A stretch of DNA of 24,679 nucleotides from an uncultured Acetatifactor sp. (lineage in GTDB: Bacteria; Bacillota; Clostridia; Lachnospirales; Lachnospiraceae): positions 1 to 24,679 of the forward strand of contig CAJUTJ010000142.1 in the NCBI GenBank assembly GCA_910589655.1, written 5' to 3'. Position 1 is the stretch's first letter. The number at the start of each line of letters is the position of its first letter. A model generated the notes under the pieces. It was not told where the DNA came from. It saw nothing but the letters and a program-made list of their open reading frames with translations, and did not search any database. The position numbers were made by a program, and so were the translations under genes. Positions 14,459 through 22,488 of the stretch are shown one piece after another.

Positions 14459-16171
14459 ATGAGAGTTAAGTTTAAAAGTAAATTTTTAATAGGGCTATTA
14501 CAATTTGTCGTCATTTTTTTCTGCTTTCACATTTCTGCCGAAGCATCACAGGATGCTCAAGACGGGGGAAGGGTGCTCTTTATCAGTTCTTATTCTTATG
14601 CTTGGAAAACCGTGCAAATACAGATTGACGGAATCATGGACGGTCTTGGGGAAAGTACGGTGATTGATTTCGAATATATGAATACAAAGCGCTTGGATAC
14701 GGAGGAATCCAGAGAACTGTTTTATGACAGGCTGGAATATCTGTTTTCCGAACTGGAGCCTTATGATGTGATTATTCTGGGAGATGATGCGGCACTGCAG
14801 TTTGCTCTGGAGCACCGGGATACTTTATTTAAGGATATTCCTTTAGTGTTCGAGGGAATCAATGACGAGGAGCTGGCTGCCAGAGCCATGGAAGATCCTC
14901 TGATAACGGGTGTGATTGAGAGGCTCTCGCTGGAGAAAAACATTGATCTCGGATTGCTGCTGATTCCGGATGCCAAGAAGGTAGTTGCAGTTTTGGACAA
15001 CAGTGTTACCGGTGAGGCGGAGCGGAAGCGTTTTTACAGCTTTGAGGACGAGTATCCGAATCTGGAATTTGCGGAGATCAATACTTCCATTCTTACCACG
15101 GCACAAGTGCGGCAGGCGGTTTATGCCGTGTCTACGGACAGTGTTCTGATATATATAACAATGGCGGAAGATCTCAGCGGGAAGAAATACTCAGATGAGG
15201 AGGCTGTGAGGCTGCTTTCCGAAATTGCCAGAGTGCCCGTATTTCGGATGGTGGAAGGCGGCATAGGTGACGGGCTTTTGGGAGGCAATATTGTCTCCAT
15301 GTATCAATCGGGAGTTTTCGCCGGACAGACTGCTATGGAAATTATCGGCGGAGCCAATGTCAGTGAATTAGCGATGATGGATAGCCCGAATGTATATAAC
15401 GTGGATGCAAATGTGATGGAAAAGTTTGAGATTGACCTAAACGTTCTTCCGCCGGATACAATTATACTGAATAAACCCACGACTTTTATAGAGAGAAATA
15501 AGGAGGCTTTGGTTCCCGGAGCGATTTTGATTGGAATAATGATATTAATAATGCTGTGGTTCGTGTTCGACAATCAGAGGCGCAGGAAGCTGATGAATGA
15601 ATTGGAGGAAGCGCGTAAAATCATGGAATCCGCATCCCAGCATGATTTCCTGACAGGGATTCCAAACAGGAACCGTTTTATGAACGACTTAAGCAGTCTT
15701 ATTTTGGCGAAGCGCCCTTGTACCGTCATGATGATGGATATTGACGATTTCAAGAAAATTAATGATACCAAAGGCCACACGGCAGGAGATGAGGCGCTGC
15801 AGCAGGTGGCGGACAGATTAAAAGAGATGTCCTCTCAGATTCTCACACCTTATCGCTATGCGGGGGATGAGTTTATAGTGATCCTGCAAAGCAATCAGAA
15901 TAAGATTGTGGAGAAAGCGGCTTATCAGATGCGGCAGATTTTTTCAAAACCTTTTATTTTATGCGGGGAGAAGTCAAAAATATGCGGCAGTATCGGAATT
16001 GCTACATATCCCAAGGATACGGAAGATTTGGAACAGCTGATTGTCTGTGCGGATGATGCCATGTATGAGGTGAAGAAGAGCGGCAAAAATGATTTTGCGT
16101 TTTATAAGAAAAAAGAAGACGTTACATGTAATGATGTAATGAACGGCAATGAAGTAAACAGCACCGTGTAA
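14459..16171 (+). CDS. Membrane diguanylate cyclase with periplasmic-binding-like sensor
   Basis: 570 aa. A signal peptide or signal anchor spans 1-29 (basic start, hydrophobic core, AEA near 27-29). Residues 37-335 resemble the ABC_sub_bind extracellular solute-binding fold (VLFISSYSYAWKT, VIILGDDAALQF, IPLVFEGIN). A membrane segment at 352-370 is followed by a short coiled linker and a GGDEF domain (393-550): DFLTGIPNRNRF, MDIDDFKKIND, RYAGDEFIVIL and the final GSIGIATYP. It should make cyclic di-GMP from two GTP when the sensor binds its ligand. The signature is AGDEF (468-472) rather than GGDEF; such variants can be active. No RxxD inhibitory site is seen five residues before it, so product feedback is probably absent. 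GGGG at 14447-14450 precedes the ATG. Single-gene unit. Confidence 0.9.
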   Translation: MRVKFKSKFLIGLLQFVVIFFCFHISAEASQDAQDGGRVLFISSYSYAWKTVQIQIDGIMDGLGESTVIDFEYMNTKRLDTEESRELFYDRLEYLFSELEPYDVIILGDDAALQFALEHRDTLFKDIPLVFEGINDEELAARAMEDPLITGVIERLSLEKNIDLGLLLIPDAKKVVAVLDNSVTGEAERKRFYSFEDEYPNLEFAEINTSILTTAQVRQAVYAVSTDSVLIYITMAEDLSGKKYSDEEAVRLLSEIARVPVFRMVEGGIGDGLLGGNIVSMYQSGVFAGQTAMEIIGGANVSELAMMDSPNVYNVDANVMEKFEIDLNVLPPDTIILNKPTTFIERNKEALVPGAILIGIMILIMLWFVFDNQRRRKLMNELEEARKIMESASQHDFLTGIPNRNRFMNDLSSLILAKRPCTVMMMDIDDFKKINDTKGHTAGDEALQQVADRLKEMSSQILTPYRYAGDEFIVILQSNQNKIVEKAAYQMRQIFSKPFILCGEKSKICGSIGIATYPKDTEDLEQLIVCADDAMYEVKKSGKNDFAFYKKKEDVTCNDVMNGNEVNSTV

Positions 16172-16188
16172 GCAGTGAATAATCAGCG

Positions 16189-16220
16189 AGGAGATCATTG
16201 GGCAAAGGCTCTCCTTTTTT
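16189..16220 (+). terminator. Terminator of the diguanylate cyclase gene
   Basis: AGGAGA (16189-16194) pairs with TCTCCT (16210-16215) around a 15-base loop, followed by TTTTT. Confidence 0.65.
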
Positions 16221-16267
16221 CCTATTAAATTGCATGCCGCTTCCGGGGGTGGAATTTTAAATTTTAA

Positions 16268-16399
16268 GTTACTGTTCACCTGCTGTCGCCGTGAGGTGTT
16301 TTCACGTTGTTTCTGCGCGATAACCCGAGACAGACATGCGCGAAATCGCTGTTTTGCGATTTCTGTGCATAGGCTGCTGTGAACAAAGTGCACTGTAAC
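16268..16399 (+). repeat. Structured dispersed repeat, copy B
   Basis: Outer arms are GTTACTGTTCAC (16268-16279) and GTGAACA ... GTAAC (16379-16399, interrupted by about nine extra bases). Internal hairpins are CGTGA/TCACG near 16290-16305 and GAAATCGC/GCGATTTC (16342-16349 with 16356-16363), the latter extendable to ATGC/GCAT. The ordered blocks CGTGAGGTGTTT (16290-16301), CCCGAGAC (16324-16331), ATGCGC and TGTGCAT match copy A at 10-141 read on the minus strand. Non-coding. The rest of the 16221-16518 gap shows AT-rich sequence with no gene. Confidence 0.7.
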
Positions 16400-16518
16400 A
16401 ATTTTAATTTTCGTATGTAATACTTATGTAACACTTTCACTTGACTATACTTCACAAGGGAAACGAAGTAGTGCATAATATTGCCGATGAAATTAGATTT
16501 TCGAGTAAGGGAAAGAGA

Positions 16519-16547
16519 TTGTAATTCCTATAAATATTGTCTATAAT
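16519..16547 (+). promoter_or_regulatory. Promoter of the Uma2 gene
   Basis: TTGTAA at 16519-16524 and consensus TATAAT at 16542-16547, 17-bp spacer, 24 bp before the start codon. Confidence 0.75.
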
Positions 16548-16571
16548 AGGATCAAGGATGGAGGTGTAAGG

Positions 16572-17102
16572 ATGGATGCATTGAAAGAAGAAACCTATAC
16601 AATAGATGATATCTATGCGTTGCCGGAAGGGGAACGGGCAGAACTGATCGATGGGAAAATTTATTATATGGCGCCACCAAACACAAGACATCAGAGATTG
16701 GTTTCTGAATTGCATTATCAGATAAAAGACTTTATTAAGCGAAATAATGGTGAGTGCGAAATATTTCCATCCCCGTTTGCTGTATTCTTAAATGAAAATG
16801 ATAAAAATTATGTCGAGCCGGATATATCTGTTATCTGTGACAAAAATAAGATTACGGATAAAGGGTGTAATGGCGCACCGGATTGGGTGATTGAAATTGT
16901 TTCACCAAGTAGTAAACAAATGGACTATTATAAGAAGCTGTTTAAATATCGAACAGCAGGAGTTAGAGAATACTGGGTCGTAGATCCTGAAAGAGAACTT
17001 GTGACAATATATAATTTTGAAAAAGACAGTATGGAAGAATACTCTTTTGGCATAGATATACCAGCAGGAATTTACGAAGGAGTTTTATTAAAAATAGAGT
17101 AG
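16572..17102 (+). CDS. Uma2 family PD-(D/E)XK endonuclease-like protein
   Basis: 176 aa. Uma2-family signatures in order: the ERAELIDGKIYYM start, RHQRLVSELHYQI, VEPDISVICD with D84, WVIEIVSPSS with E108, and KKLFKYRTAGVREYWVVDPE. The D84/E108 plus following lysines fit the PD-(D/E)XK nuclease core. Uma2 proteins are abundant in cyanobacteria and Firmicutes, often in multiple copies; the biological role is unsettled. GGAGG at 16560-16564 gives seven-base spacing. The gene has its own promoter and terminator and is more AT-rich than its neighbours, consistent with recent acquisition (inference). Confidence 0.88.
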   Translation: MDALKEETYTIDDIYALPEGERAELIDGKIYYMAPPNTRHQRLVSELHYQIKDFIKRNNGECEIFPSPFAVFLNENDKNYVEPDISVICDKNKITDKGCNGAPDWVIEIVSPSSKQMDYYKKLFKYRTAGVREYWVVDPERELVTIYNFEKDSMEEYSFGIDIPAGIYEGVLLKIE

Positions 17103-17130
17103 ATTTTAAGTATAAGTATGGTGGTTAAAG

Positions 17131-17167
17131 AAAGCATTTGGAAGATAAGAATCCAGATGCTTTTTAT
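17131..17167 (+). terminator. Terminator of the Uma2 gene
   Basis: AAAGCATTTGGA pairs with TCCAGATGCTTT (one G-T pair), with the stem continuing into a TTTTTATTAT tract. Confidence 0.8.
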
Positions 17168-17285
17168 TATACAAAAAATGCATATTTAAGAAGAATGTGA
17201 GGATTGAACAATTTAATGCATAGTGGCAACATCAAACCACTAATGACTATATAGGTAGTCAAATAAATTGAATGGAGGAATTGGA

Positions 17286-17396
17286 ATGAGAACAATAGCA
17301 AGGAAAGGTGATAAGTCAAGGGCAGAGTGGACAGCGAAAAATACAGTTGTTCAATCGTCTCCGTTTCGGGAAAAACGTGGAATCCTTTTGCAGTGA
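17286..17396 (+). CDS. Possible 36-aa small protein
   Basis: A short frame opening MRTIARKGDKSRAEW and ending GILLQ, basic and not recognised. It is listed because GGAGG (17274-17278) sits seven bases before its ATG in a 397-bp gap with no other gene. Just upstream are two small hairpins, TAGTGG/CCACTA (17221-17242) and GACTA/TAGTC (17245-17260). It could be the start of a decayed gene, because other frames stay open for a further 100 bp, or chance. Confidence 0.3.
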   Translation: MRTIARKGDKSRAEWTAKNTVVQSSPFREKRGILLQ

Positions 17397-17499
17397 TGAA
17401 AAGGAATGAAACTTTTAAGGTAAGTATAGCATTATGCGGTAAAAGTTGGTATAATACAACTCTAATCAAATTTTCGATAATGTGTAGCAGAGGTTTTAT

Positions 17500-18348
17500 A
17501 TGGCAGCGAAGAAGTACTATGCGGTGAAAAAAGGAAAAGTGACAGGAATATTTCAAAGCTGGGAGGAGTGCCGGAATGCAGTGGAGGGATATTCCGGAGC
17601 TCAGTATAAAGGATTTTCCACTTTTGAGGAGGCTGGCGGATATATGGGAAATATATCTGCCGGTCATCCGGCCCGCGAGGGTGAGGAAGCATCAGCCGGT
17701 CATCCGGTTCGCGAGAATGAGGAAGCATCAGCCGGTCATCCGGTTCGCGAGAATGAGGAAGCATCAGCCGGTCATCCGGCACGTGAGAGTGAGGAAGCAT
17801 CAGCCGGACACTCGGCTCATGGAGCGGGAAGACATTCCGGCGACCTCACTGCTTCAAGGGAGGATGAACTGCTTGCCTATGTGGACGGCAGTTATGATGA
17901 TCGAATAAAGAAATATGCTTTCGGGTGTGTTTTTCTTTTACCGGACGGAAGAATATATACGGAGTACGGAAACGGGAACAATGCCCAATCCCTTCAGCAC
18001 CGCAATGTAACGGGCGAAATGCTGGGCGCAATGTATGCGGTGAAATTTGCAATGCTTAATGGTTTCCGCAGTGTAGAACTCCGATACGACTATCAGGGAA
18101 TTGAAAAGTGGGTTACCGGAGAATGGAGATCTAAAACGGAGCTGACACGGAAATATGCGCAGTCCATGCGTGAATGGGGAAAGAGTATTTCCATCCGTTT
18201 TACAAAGGTTGCCGCTCATACCAATGTGACATATAATGAATTGGCGGACAAAATGGCGAAAACGGGGCTGACTTTGGGGAACGGAGTGCCGAAGATTCGT
18301 AGACTGGAGGATATGGAAGAATATCATGGAGCGGATGAGACTGAATAA
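17500..18348 (+). CDS. Viroplasmin-domain ribonuclease H
   Basis: 282 aa. Residues 4-48 (KKYYAVKKGKVTGIFQSWEE ... YKGFSTFEEA) are the viroplasmin/hybrid-binding domain that grips RNA-DNA hybrids. Residues 53-112 are five 12-aa repeats of the SAGHPVRENEEA type, forming a charged linker. Residues 123-258 are RNase H type 1: D129 in AYVDGSYDD, E173 in TGEMLGA, D197 in RYDYQG, H240 and D250 in NELADKMAK, so the catalytic set is complete. It degrades the RNA strand of hybrids such as primers and R-loops. This architecture matches RnhA-like proteins of Clostridia and eukaryotic RNase H1. AGAGG lies six bases before the ATG. The next gene starts inside its last 23 bases. Confidence 0.92.
   Translation: MAAKKYYAVKKGKVTGIFQSWEECRNAVEGYSGAQYKGFSTFEEAGGYMGNISAGHPAREGEEASAGHPVRENEEASAGHPVRENEEASAGHPARESEEASAGHSAHGAGRHSGDLTASREDELLAYVDGSYDDRIKKYAFGCVFLLPDGRIYTEYGNGNNAQSLQHRNVTGEMLGAMYAVKFAMLNGFRSVELRYDYQGIEKWVTGEWRSKTELTRKYAQSMREWGKSISIRFTKVAAHTNVTYNELADKMAKTGLTLGNGVPKIRRLEDMEEYHGADETE
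17656..17835 (+). repeat. In-frame 36-bp minisatellite in the RNase H linker
   Basis: Five 36-bp units. Units two to four are nearly identical (the core reads GCCGGTCATCCGG) and the first and last are diverged. A period divisible by three keeps the frame, so copy number could vary without breaking the enzyme. Confidence 0.9.
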
Positions 18349-19051
18349 ATATTTGGCCCATTGCGGGATTTGTTCCAGAAGGGAAGCGGACCGCCTGATT
18401 GATCAGGGACAGGTGAAAGTCGATGGCTGCCCCGCCGTTTCAGGACAGACGGTGGACGGGACGGAGGAGATCACTGTTTCGGGCAAGCCGGTGCAAAAAA
18501 GGGAAAGAACGGTTGTTTTAGCGTATAATAAGCCTATGGGGGTTACTTGTACGGAAAAAGATCCTCATGCAGAGAAAACATTGACGGACATGATTCAATA
18601 CCCGGTGAGAGTTACTTATGCGGGCAGGCTTGATAAAGATTCGGAGGGGCTGCTTCTGCTTACCAATGACGGAGACTTGATTCAAGCCATGATGAAGGGC
18701 TCCAATCATCACGAGAAAGAATACATTGTAAAAGTAGACAGAGAGATAACGAAAAATTTCCTGAATCAAATGGAACGCGGGATTTATTTAAAAGATTTGG
18801 ATGTCACCACAAAGCCTTGCAAGGCGGAACGAATCGGTAGATTTACCTTTAAACTAGTTCTGACTCAGGGGCTGAACCGGCAGATCAGGAGAATGTGTTC
18901 CGCCTGCGGCTATCAGGTGAAGAGCCTGAAACGGGTCAGGGTCATGCATATTCAGCTGGGAAATTTGAAATCGGGAGAATATGCGGAACTTTCCCGCGAG
19001 GATGTGGAAAGACTTTATCGGGATGCGGGGATGAAAGGCGGAAAGAAGTGA
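18326..19051 (+). CDS. rluF: rRNA pseudouridine synthase, RluF-like (RsuA/RluB/RluF family)
   Basis: 241 aa. An S4 RNA-binding domain (1-50: RLNKYLAHCGICSRREADRL) precedes the RsuA-type catalytic domain with GRLDKDSEGLLLLTNDG, catalytic D103. The segments SNHHEKEYIV and TQGLNRQIRRMC, and the overall length, resemble RluF, which modifies 23S rRNA U2604 in E. coli; RluB or RsuA specificity cannot be excluded. The chosen ATG at 18326 has GGAAG eight bases upstream and overlaps the RNase H gene by 23 bp, so the two are probably co-translated. An ATG three codons later is the alternative. The C-terminus is basic. Confidence 0.88.
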   Translation: MERMRLNKYLAHCGICSRREADRLIDQGQVKVDGCPAVSGQTVDGTEEITVSGKPVQKRERTVVLAYNKPMGVTCTEKDPHAEKTLTDMIQYPVRVTYAGRLDKDSEGLLLLTNDGDLIQAMMKGSNHHEKEYIVKVDREITKNFLNQMERGIYLKDLDVTTKPCKAERIGRFTFKLVLTQGLNRQIRRMCSACGYQVKSLKRVRVMHIQLGNLKSGEYAELSREDVERLYRDAGMKGGKK

Positions 19052-19171
19052 TTTCACGCTCTGTAGGCAGAACTGTCCCACAAAACGATATGACGGAAAG
19101 TTAAAGGAATATCCGAAACGGATATAATTATAAATATAATTACAGAAATAAATGATATAGAATGAAACATG

Positions 19172-19250
19172 ATAGAAATAGATGTTATAGAAACAGATGT
19201 TATAGAAATAGATGCTAAAAAATAGATGCTATAAAAAATGCTATAAAAAG
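19172..19250 (+). repeat. 15-bp AT-rich tandem repeat before ligA
   Basis: Three units of ATAGAAATAGATGTT type (19172-19186, 19187-19201, 19202-19216) followed by shortened, decaying units to about 19250. It occupies most of the 220-bp gap between rluF and ligA and ends about 10 bp before the ligA ribosome site. Confidence 0.85.
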
Positions 19251-19273
19251 AAATGGAATAGGTGGATATTAAA

Positions 19274-21244
19274 ATGCAGTTAAACAAATCGGAACGGATG
19301 AAGGAACTGGCAGACATTTTAAATAGGGCGGCCAAAGCCTATTATGCGGAAGACAGAGAGATCATGAGCAATCATGAATATGATGCTCTTTATGACGAGC
19401 TTACCGCATTAGAACAGGATACGGGTATTGTACTGGCCAACAGCCCCACTGTTTCGGTGGGATATGAGTCGGTGGACGAACTGCCGAAGGATCAGCATGA
19501 GGTGCCCATGCTGTCTCTGGATAAGACAAAGAACAGAGAGGAACTGCGGGAATGGCTTCAGGGGAATCCTGCCATATTGAGCTGGAAGCTGGATGGTTTG
19601 ACGGTAGTGCTTACCTATCAGGAGGGAAAGCTGGCCAAAGCAGTTACCCGAGGGAACGGAGAAATCGGTGAAGTGGTCACCAACAATGCGAGGACATTTA
19701 AAAATATCCCGTTGACGATTCCTCATACGGGGGAGCTGGTGGTGAGAGGCGAAGCGGTTATCACTTATTCCGATTTTGAACGGATGAATGCGGAGATTGA
19801 GGACGGGGAGATGAAATATAAGAATCCAAGAAATCTTTGCAGCGGCTCAGTACGCCAGCTGAACAATGAAATTACCGCAAAGCGTAATGTACGTTTTTAT
19901 GCATACTCCCTGATCCGTGCGGAGAAAGACTTTCAGAACTCTCAGGAAGAACAATTCAAATTCCTTCGGCAGCAAGGCTTTGAGGTGGTGGAGCATTATC
20001 TGGTAACGGAGGAAAATATTCTGGAGACCGTAGAACGGTTTGAGAAAAAAATCGACGGCTATGATATACCTTCCGACGGATTGGTATTGAGCTATGAAGA
20101 CATAGCGTATGGACAGTCCCTTGGCAGGACGGCCAAATTTCCCAGACATTCCATTGCGTTCAAGTGGGCGGATGAGCTGCGGGAGACAACGCTGAAGGAG
20201 ATTGAGTGGAGCGCCAGCAGAACCGGCTTGATTAATCCGGTGGCCATTTTTGAACCGGTGGAGCTGGAGGGCACTACCGTCAGCCGCGCCTCGGTGCACA
20301 ATATCAGCATTGTAAAAAGCCTGCGGCTGGGAATCGGGGATCGGATCACGGTGTACAAGGCCAATATGATTATCCCGCAGATTGCGGAAAATCTGACCGG
20401 AAGCGATACACTGGAGATACCTGATATTTGCCCCGTATGCGGAGGGCGGACAGAAATCCGTGCGGTAAACGAAGTGCAGTCTTTGTATTGTACCAATGAA
20501 AACTGTGCGGCAAAAAGGATTAAGTCCTTTACTCTTTTTGTCAGCAGAGACGCCATGAATATTGACGGTCTGTCGGAGGCAACTCTGGAAAAGCTGATTG
20601 ACAGGGGATTCGTGAAAGAATTTGCAGATCTGTTCCATCTGGAGCAGTACAGGGAAGAGATCGCTCAAATGGAAGGCTTTGGCGAGAAATCCTGCCAGAA
20701 TCTTTTGGACAGCATAGAGCAGGCAAGGAACACCACACTGCCACGAGTGATATACGGGTTAGGAATTGCAAATATCGGGGTGGCAAATGCAAAAATGCTT
20801 TGCCGGTATCTTGATTATGATCTGGAACGAATGCAGGAAGCCGACAGAGAGACATTGAGCGCCATTGACGGTGTGGGGGATGTCATTGCATCGGCATTTG
20901 TGGATTACATGGAAGACAAAGAGAATAAAGCGCGGCTGGAGCGCCTGATGGCGGAGCTTCATGTGGAGATCCCACAGGTGGAAGAGGGGAGTCAGACATT
21001 GGCCGGAATGAATTTTGTCATCACCGGGAGCCTGACACATTTCGGCAGCAGAAGTGACCTGAAAGATATCATTGAGCAGAAGGGCGGCAAGGTAACGGGA
21101 AGCGTCACCGGCAAGACTACCTGTCTGGTCAATAATGATATAGCTTCCGCTTCCTCTAAAAACAAAAAGGCCAAGGAACTGGGAGTGCCGATTCTCTCCG
21201 AGGAAGATTTCTTGGCACAATATGAAATTCCGTATGAGAAATAA
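19274..21244 (+). CDS. ligA: NAD-dependent DNA ligase, diverged
   Basis: 656 aa. Seals nicks in replication and repair. Domain Ia (about 5-45, HEYDALYDEL) precedes the adenylation domain with active-site K105 in WKLDG, then an OB fold, a zinc finger with C386, C389, C406 and C411, helix-hairpin-helix repeats (from about 425) and a C-terminal BRCT domain (about 577-656). The usual E before the KxDG motif (ExKxDG) is S103, and the usual TRGDG...GEDVT reads TRGNGEIGEVVT. These are unusual at nucleotide-site positions, although VRGEAV and the RTG...NPVA segments are kept. The ATG at 19274, with AGGTGG eight bases upstream, is preferred over the GTG at 19262. Confidence 0.92.
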   Translation: MQLNKSERMKELADILNRAAKAYYAEDREIMSNHEYDALYDELTALEQDTGIVLANSPTVSVGYESVDELPKDQHEVPMLSLDKTKNREELREWLQGNPAILSWKLDGLTVVLTYQEGKLAKAVTRGNGEIGEVVTNNARTFKNIPLTIPHTGELVVRGEAVITYSDFERMNAEIEDGEMKYKNPRNLCSGSVRQLNNEITAKRNVRFYAYSLIRAEKDFQNSQEEQFKFLRQQGFEVVEHYLVTEENILETVERFEKKIDGYDIPSDGLVLSYEDIAYGQSLGRTAKFPRHSIAFKWADELRETTLKEIEWSASRTGLINPVAIFEPVELEGTTVSRASVHNISIVKSLRLGIGDRITVYKANMIIPQIAENLTGSDTLEIPDICPVCGGRTEIRAVNEVQSLYCTNENCAAKRIKSFTLFVSRDAMNIDGLSEATLEKLIDRGFVKEFADLFHLEQYREEIAQMEGFGEKSCQNLLDSIEQARNTTLPRVIYGLGIANIGVANAKMLCRYLDYDLERMQEADRETLSAIDGVGDVIASAFVDYMEDKENKARLERLMAELHVEIPQVEEGSQTLAGMNFVITGSLTHFGSRSDLKDIIEQKGGKVTGSVTGKTTCLVNNDIASASSKNKKAKELGVPILSEEDFLAQYEIPYEK

Positions 21245-21340
21245 TATTGCCGGATGCGGATTCTCTTTACACTCTCACAGATATGCCGAAACGGCCGGCA
21301 CAAGCAGTCTGTGAAAAATATATTTGATTGGAGAATAATT

Positions 21341-22246
21341 ATGCCTATAAAGACACAGAGCGATCTGCCTGCAAAGGAGATATTGGAAAATGAAAATATT
21401 TTTGTGATGGACGAATTCCGTGCCATGCATCAGGACATCCGTCCCCTTCAGGTCTTGATTCTAAACAATATGCCTGTAAAGCAGGATACGGAGCTGCAGC
21501 TTCTGCGTGCATTGTCCAACACACCCCTTCAGGTGGACGTGACTTTCATGAATACCAAGACCCATGTGTCCTTGAATACTTCTGCAAATCATCTTAATAA
21601 ATTTTATGTGACACTTGACGAGGTCAGGGATCGGAAGTTTGACGGTATGATTGTCACAGGAGCCCCGGTGGAGGATATTTCCTTTGAAGAGGTGGATTAT
21701 TGGCAGGAAACTTGTGAGATTATGGATTGGGCGGAGACACACGTGACCTCCACCTTGCATATCTGCTGGGCGGCGCAGGCGGGATATTATCATTACTACG
21801 GCATTAATAAAAAAATGCTGTCCGAAAAGCTGTTCGGGGTTTATGAACACAGGGTCTCCAACCGGAAAATACCCTTGGTCCGCGGATTTGACGATATCTT
21901 TCTGGCGCCTCACAGCCGCCATACGGAGACACCTGCAGAGGCCATTCATGCATGTAAGGAATTGACTGTTTTGGCGGAATCTCCGGTGGCGGGGGTTTTC
22001 CTTGCGATTGCGGAAGCGGGAAAGAAGATTTTTGTGGCCGGACACCCTGAGTATGACCGCTACACCTTGAACCATGAATATCATCGTGATTTGGATAAGG
22101 GGCTGCCTATCGGGATCCCTTATAACTATTATCCCAATGACAATCCGGAGGCGAGGCCGCTGCTGCAGTGGCGGGGGCACAGCAATAATCTTTACAGCAA
22201 TTGGCTGAATTACTATGTTTACCAGATGACGCCCTATGACCTGTAG
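21341..22246 (+). CDS. metA: Homoserine O-acetyltransferase, MetA family
   Basis: 301 aa. Acylates homoserine in the first committed step of methionine synthesis. MetA features: the LNNMPVKQDTE start, catalytic C142 in HICWAAQAG, and the His/Glu pair in AGHPEYD. Residue 111 is Glu (TGAPVE), the residue linked to acetyl-CoA rather than succinyl-CoA use in the Bacillus cereus enzyme, so it is called an acetyltransferase. The ATG at 21341 with GGAG seven bases upstream gives the usual MPI start; longer in-frame starts lack a ribosome site. It lies 96 bp after ligA, probably on the same transcript. No SAM riboswitch is apparent upstream. Confidence 0.95.
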   Translation: MPIKTQSDLPAKEILENENIFVMDEFRAMHQDIRPLQVLILNNMPVKQDTELQLLRALSNTPLQVDVTFMNTKTHVSLNTSANHLNKFYVTLDEVRDRKFDGMIVTGAPVEDISFEEVDYWQETCEIMDWAETHVTSTLHICWAAQAGYYHYYGINKKMLSEKLFGVYEHRVSNRKIPLVRGFDDIFLAPHSRHTETPAEAIHACKELTVLAESPVAGVFLAIAEAGKKIFVAGHPEYDRYTLNHEYHRDLDKGLPIGIPYNYYPNDNPEARPLLQWRGHSNNLYSNWLNYYVYQMTPYDL

Positions 22247-22310
22247 GATAACACGCGCTATATACGCGGAAAGTCAGTAAAATCAAGGGATCTGGGAGTT
22301 GACTGGCTGA

Positions 22311-22341
22311 GGGAAAATTCTCGTAATTTCCCATAATTTTT
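22311..22341 (+). terminator. Probable terminator after metA
   Basis: GGGAAA (22311-22316) pairs with TTTCCC (22327-22332), followed by ATAATTTTT. The stem is only six pairs. Confidence 0.5.
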
Positions 22342-22358
22342 CATAGTATTTCGGGAAA

Positions 22359-22429
22359 ATGGTGTACAGATGGTGTACTTTTGATCTTTTAATGATGTAA
22401 ATGGCGTACTTTTTGGTGGGATGGCGTAT
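22359..22429 (+). repeat. Four ATGGYGTAC-type direct repeats
   Basis: ATGGTGTAC at 22359 and 22370, ATGGCGTAC at 22401 and ATGGCGTAT at 22421. Start-to-start spacings are 11, 31 and 20 bp, close to whole turns of DNA. No gene overlaps them. They could be protein-binding sites, recombinase arm sites or chance in decayed DNA. Confidence 0.5.
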
Positions 22430-22488
22430 GACAGGTGAAGTGGGGCAGTATGACAGGGCGGAAGGATAGCATTGTGTGGGGGAAAATG

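Noticed and set aside
17656..17835. Regular 36-bp repeats considered as a CRISPR array
   Set aside because: Units are contiguous with no spacers, in frame within a gene, and no cas genes are nearby.
19847..20668. 273-codon minus-strand frame inside ligA
   Set aside because: Antisense to conserved ligase domains; no start signals.
21245..21340. Possible SAM riboswitch or T-box before metA
   Set aside because: Only a 4-bp GCCG/CGGC hairpin is visible in 96 bp; no conserved S-box or T-box core.
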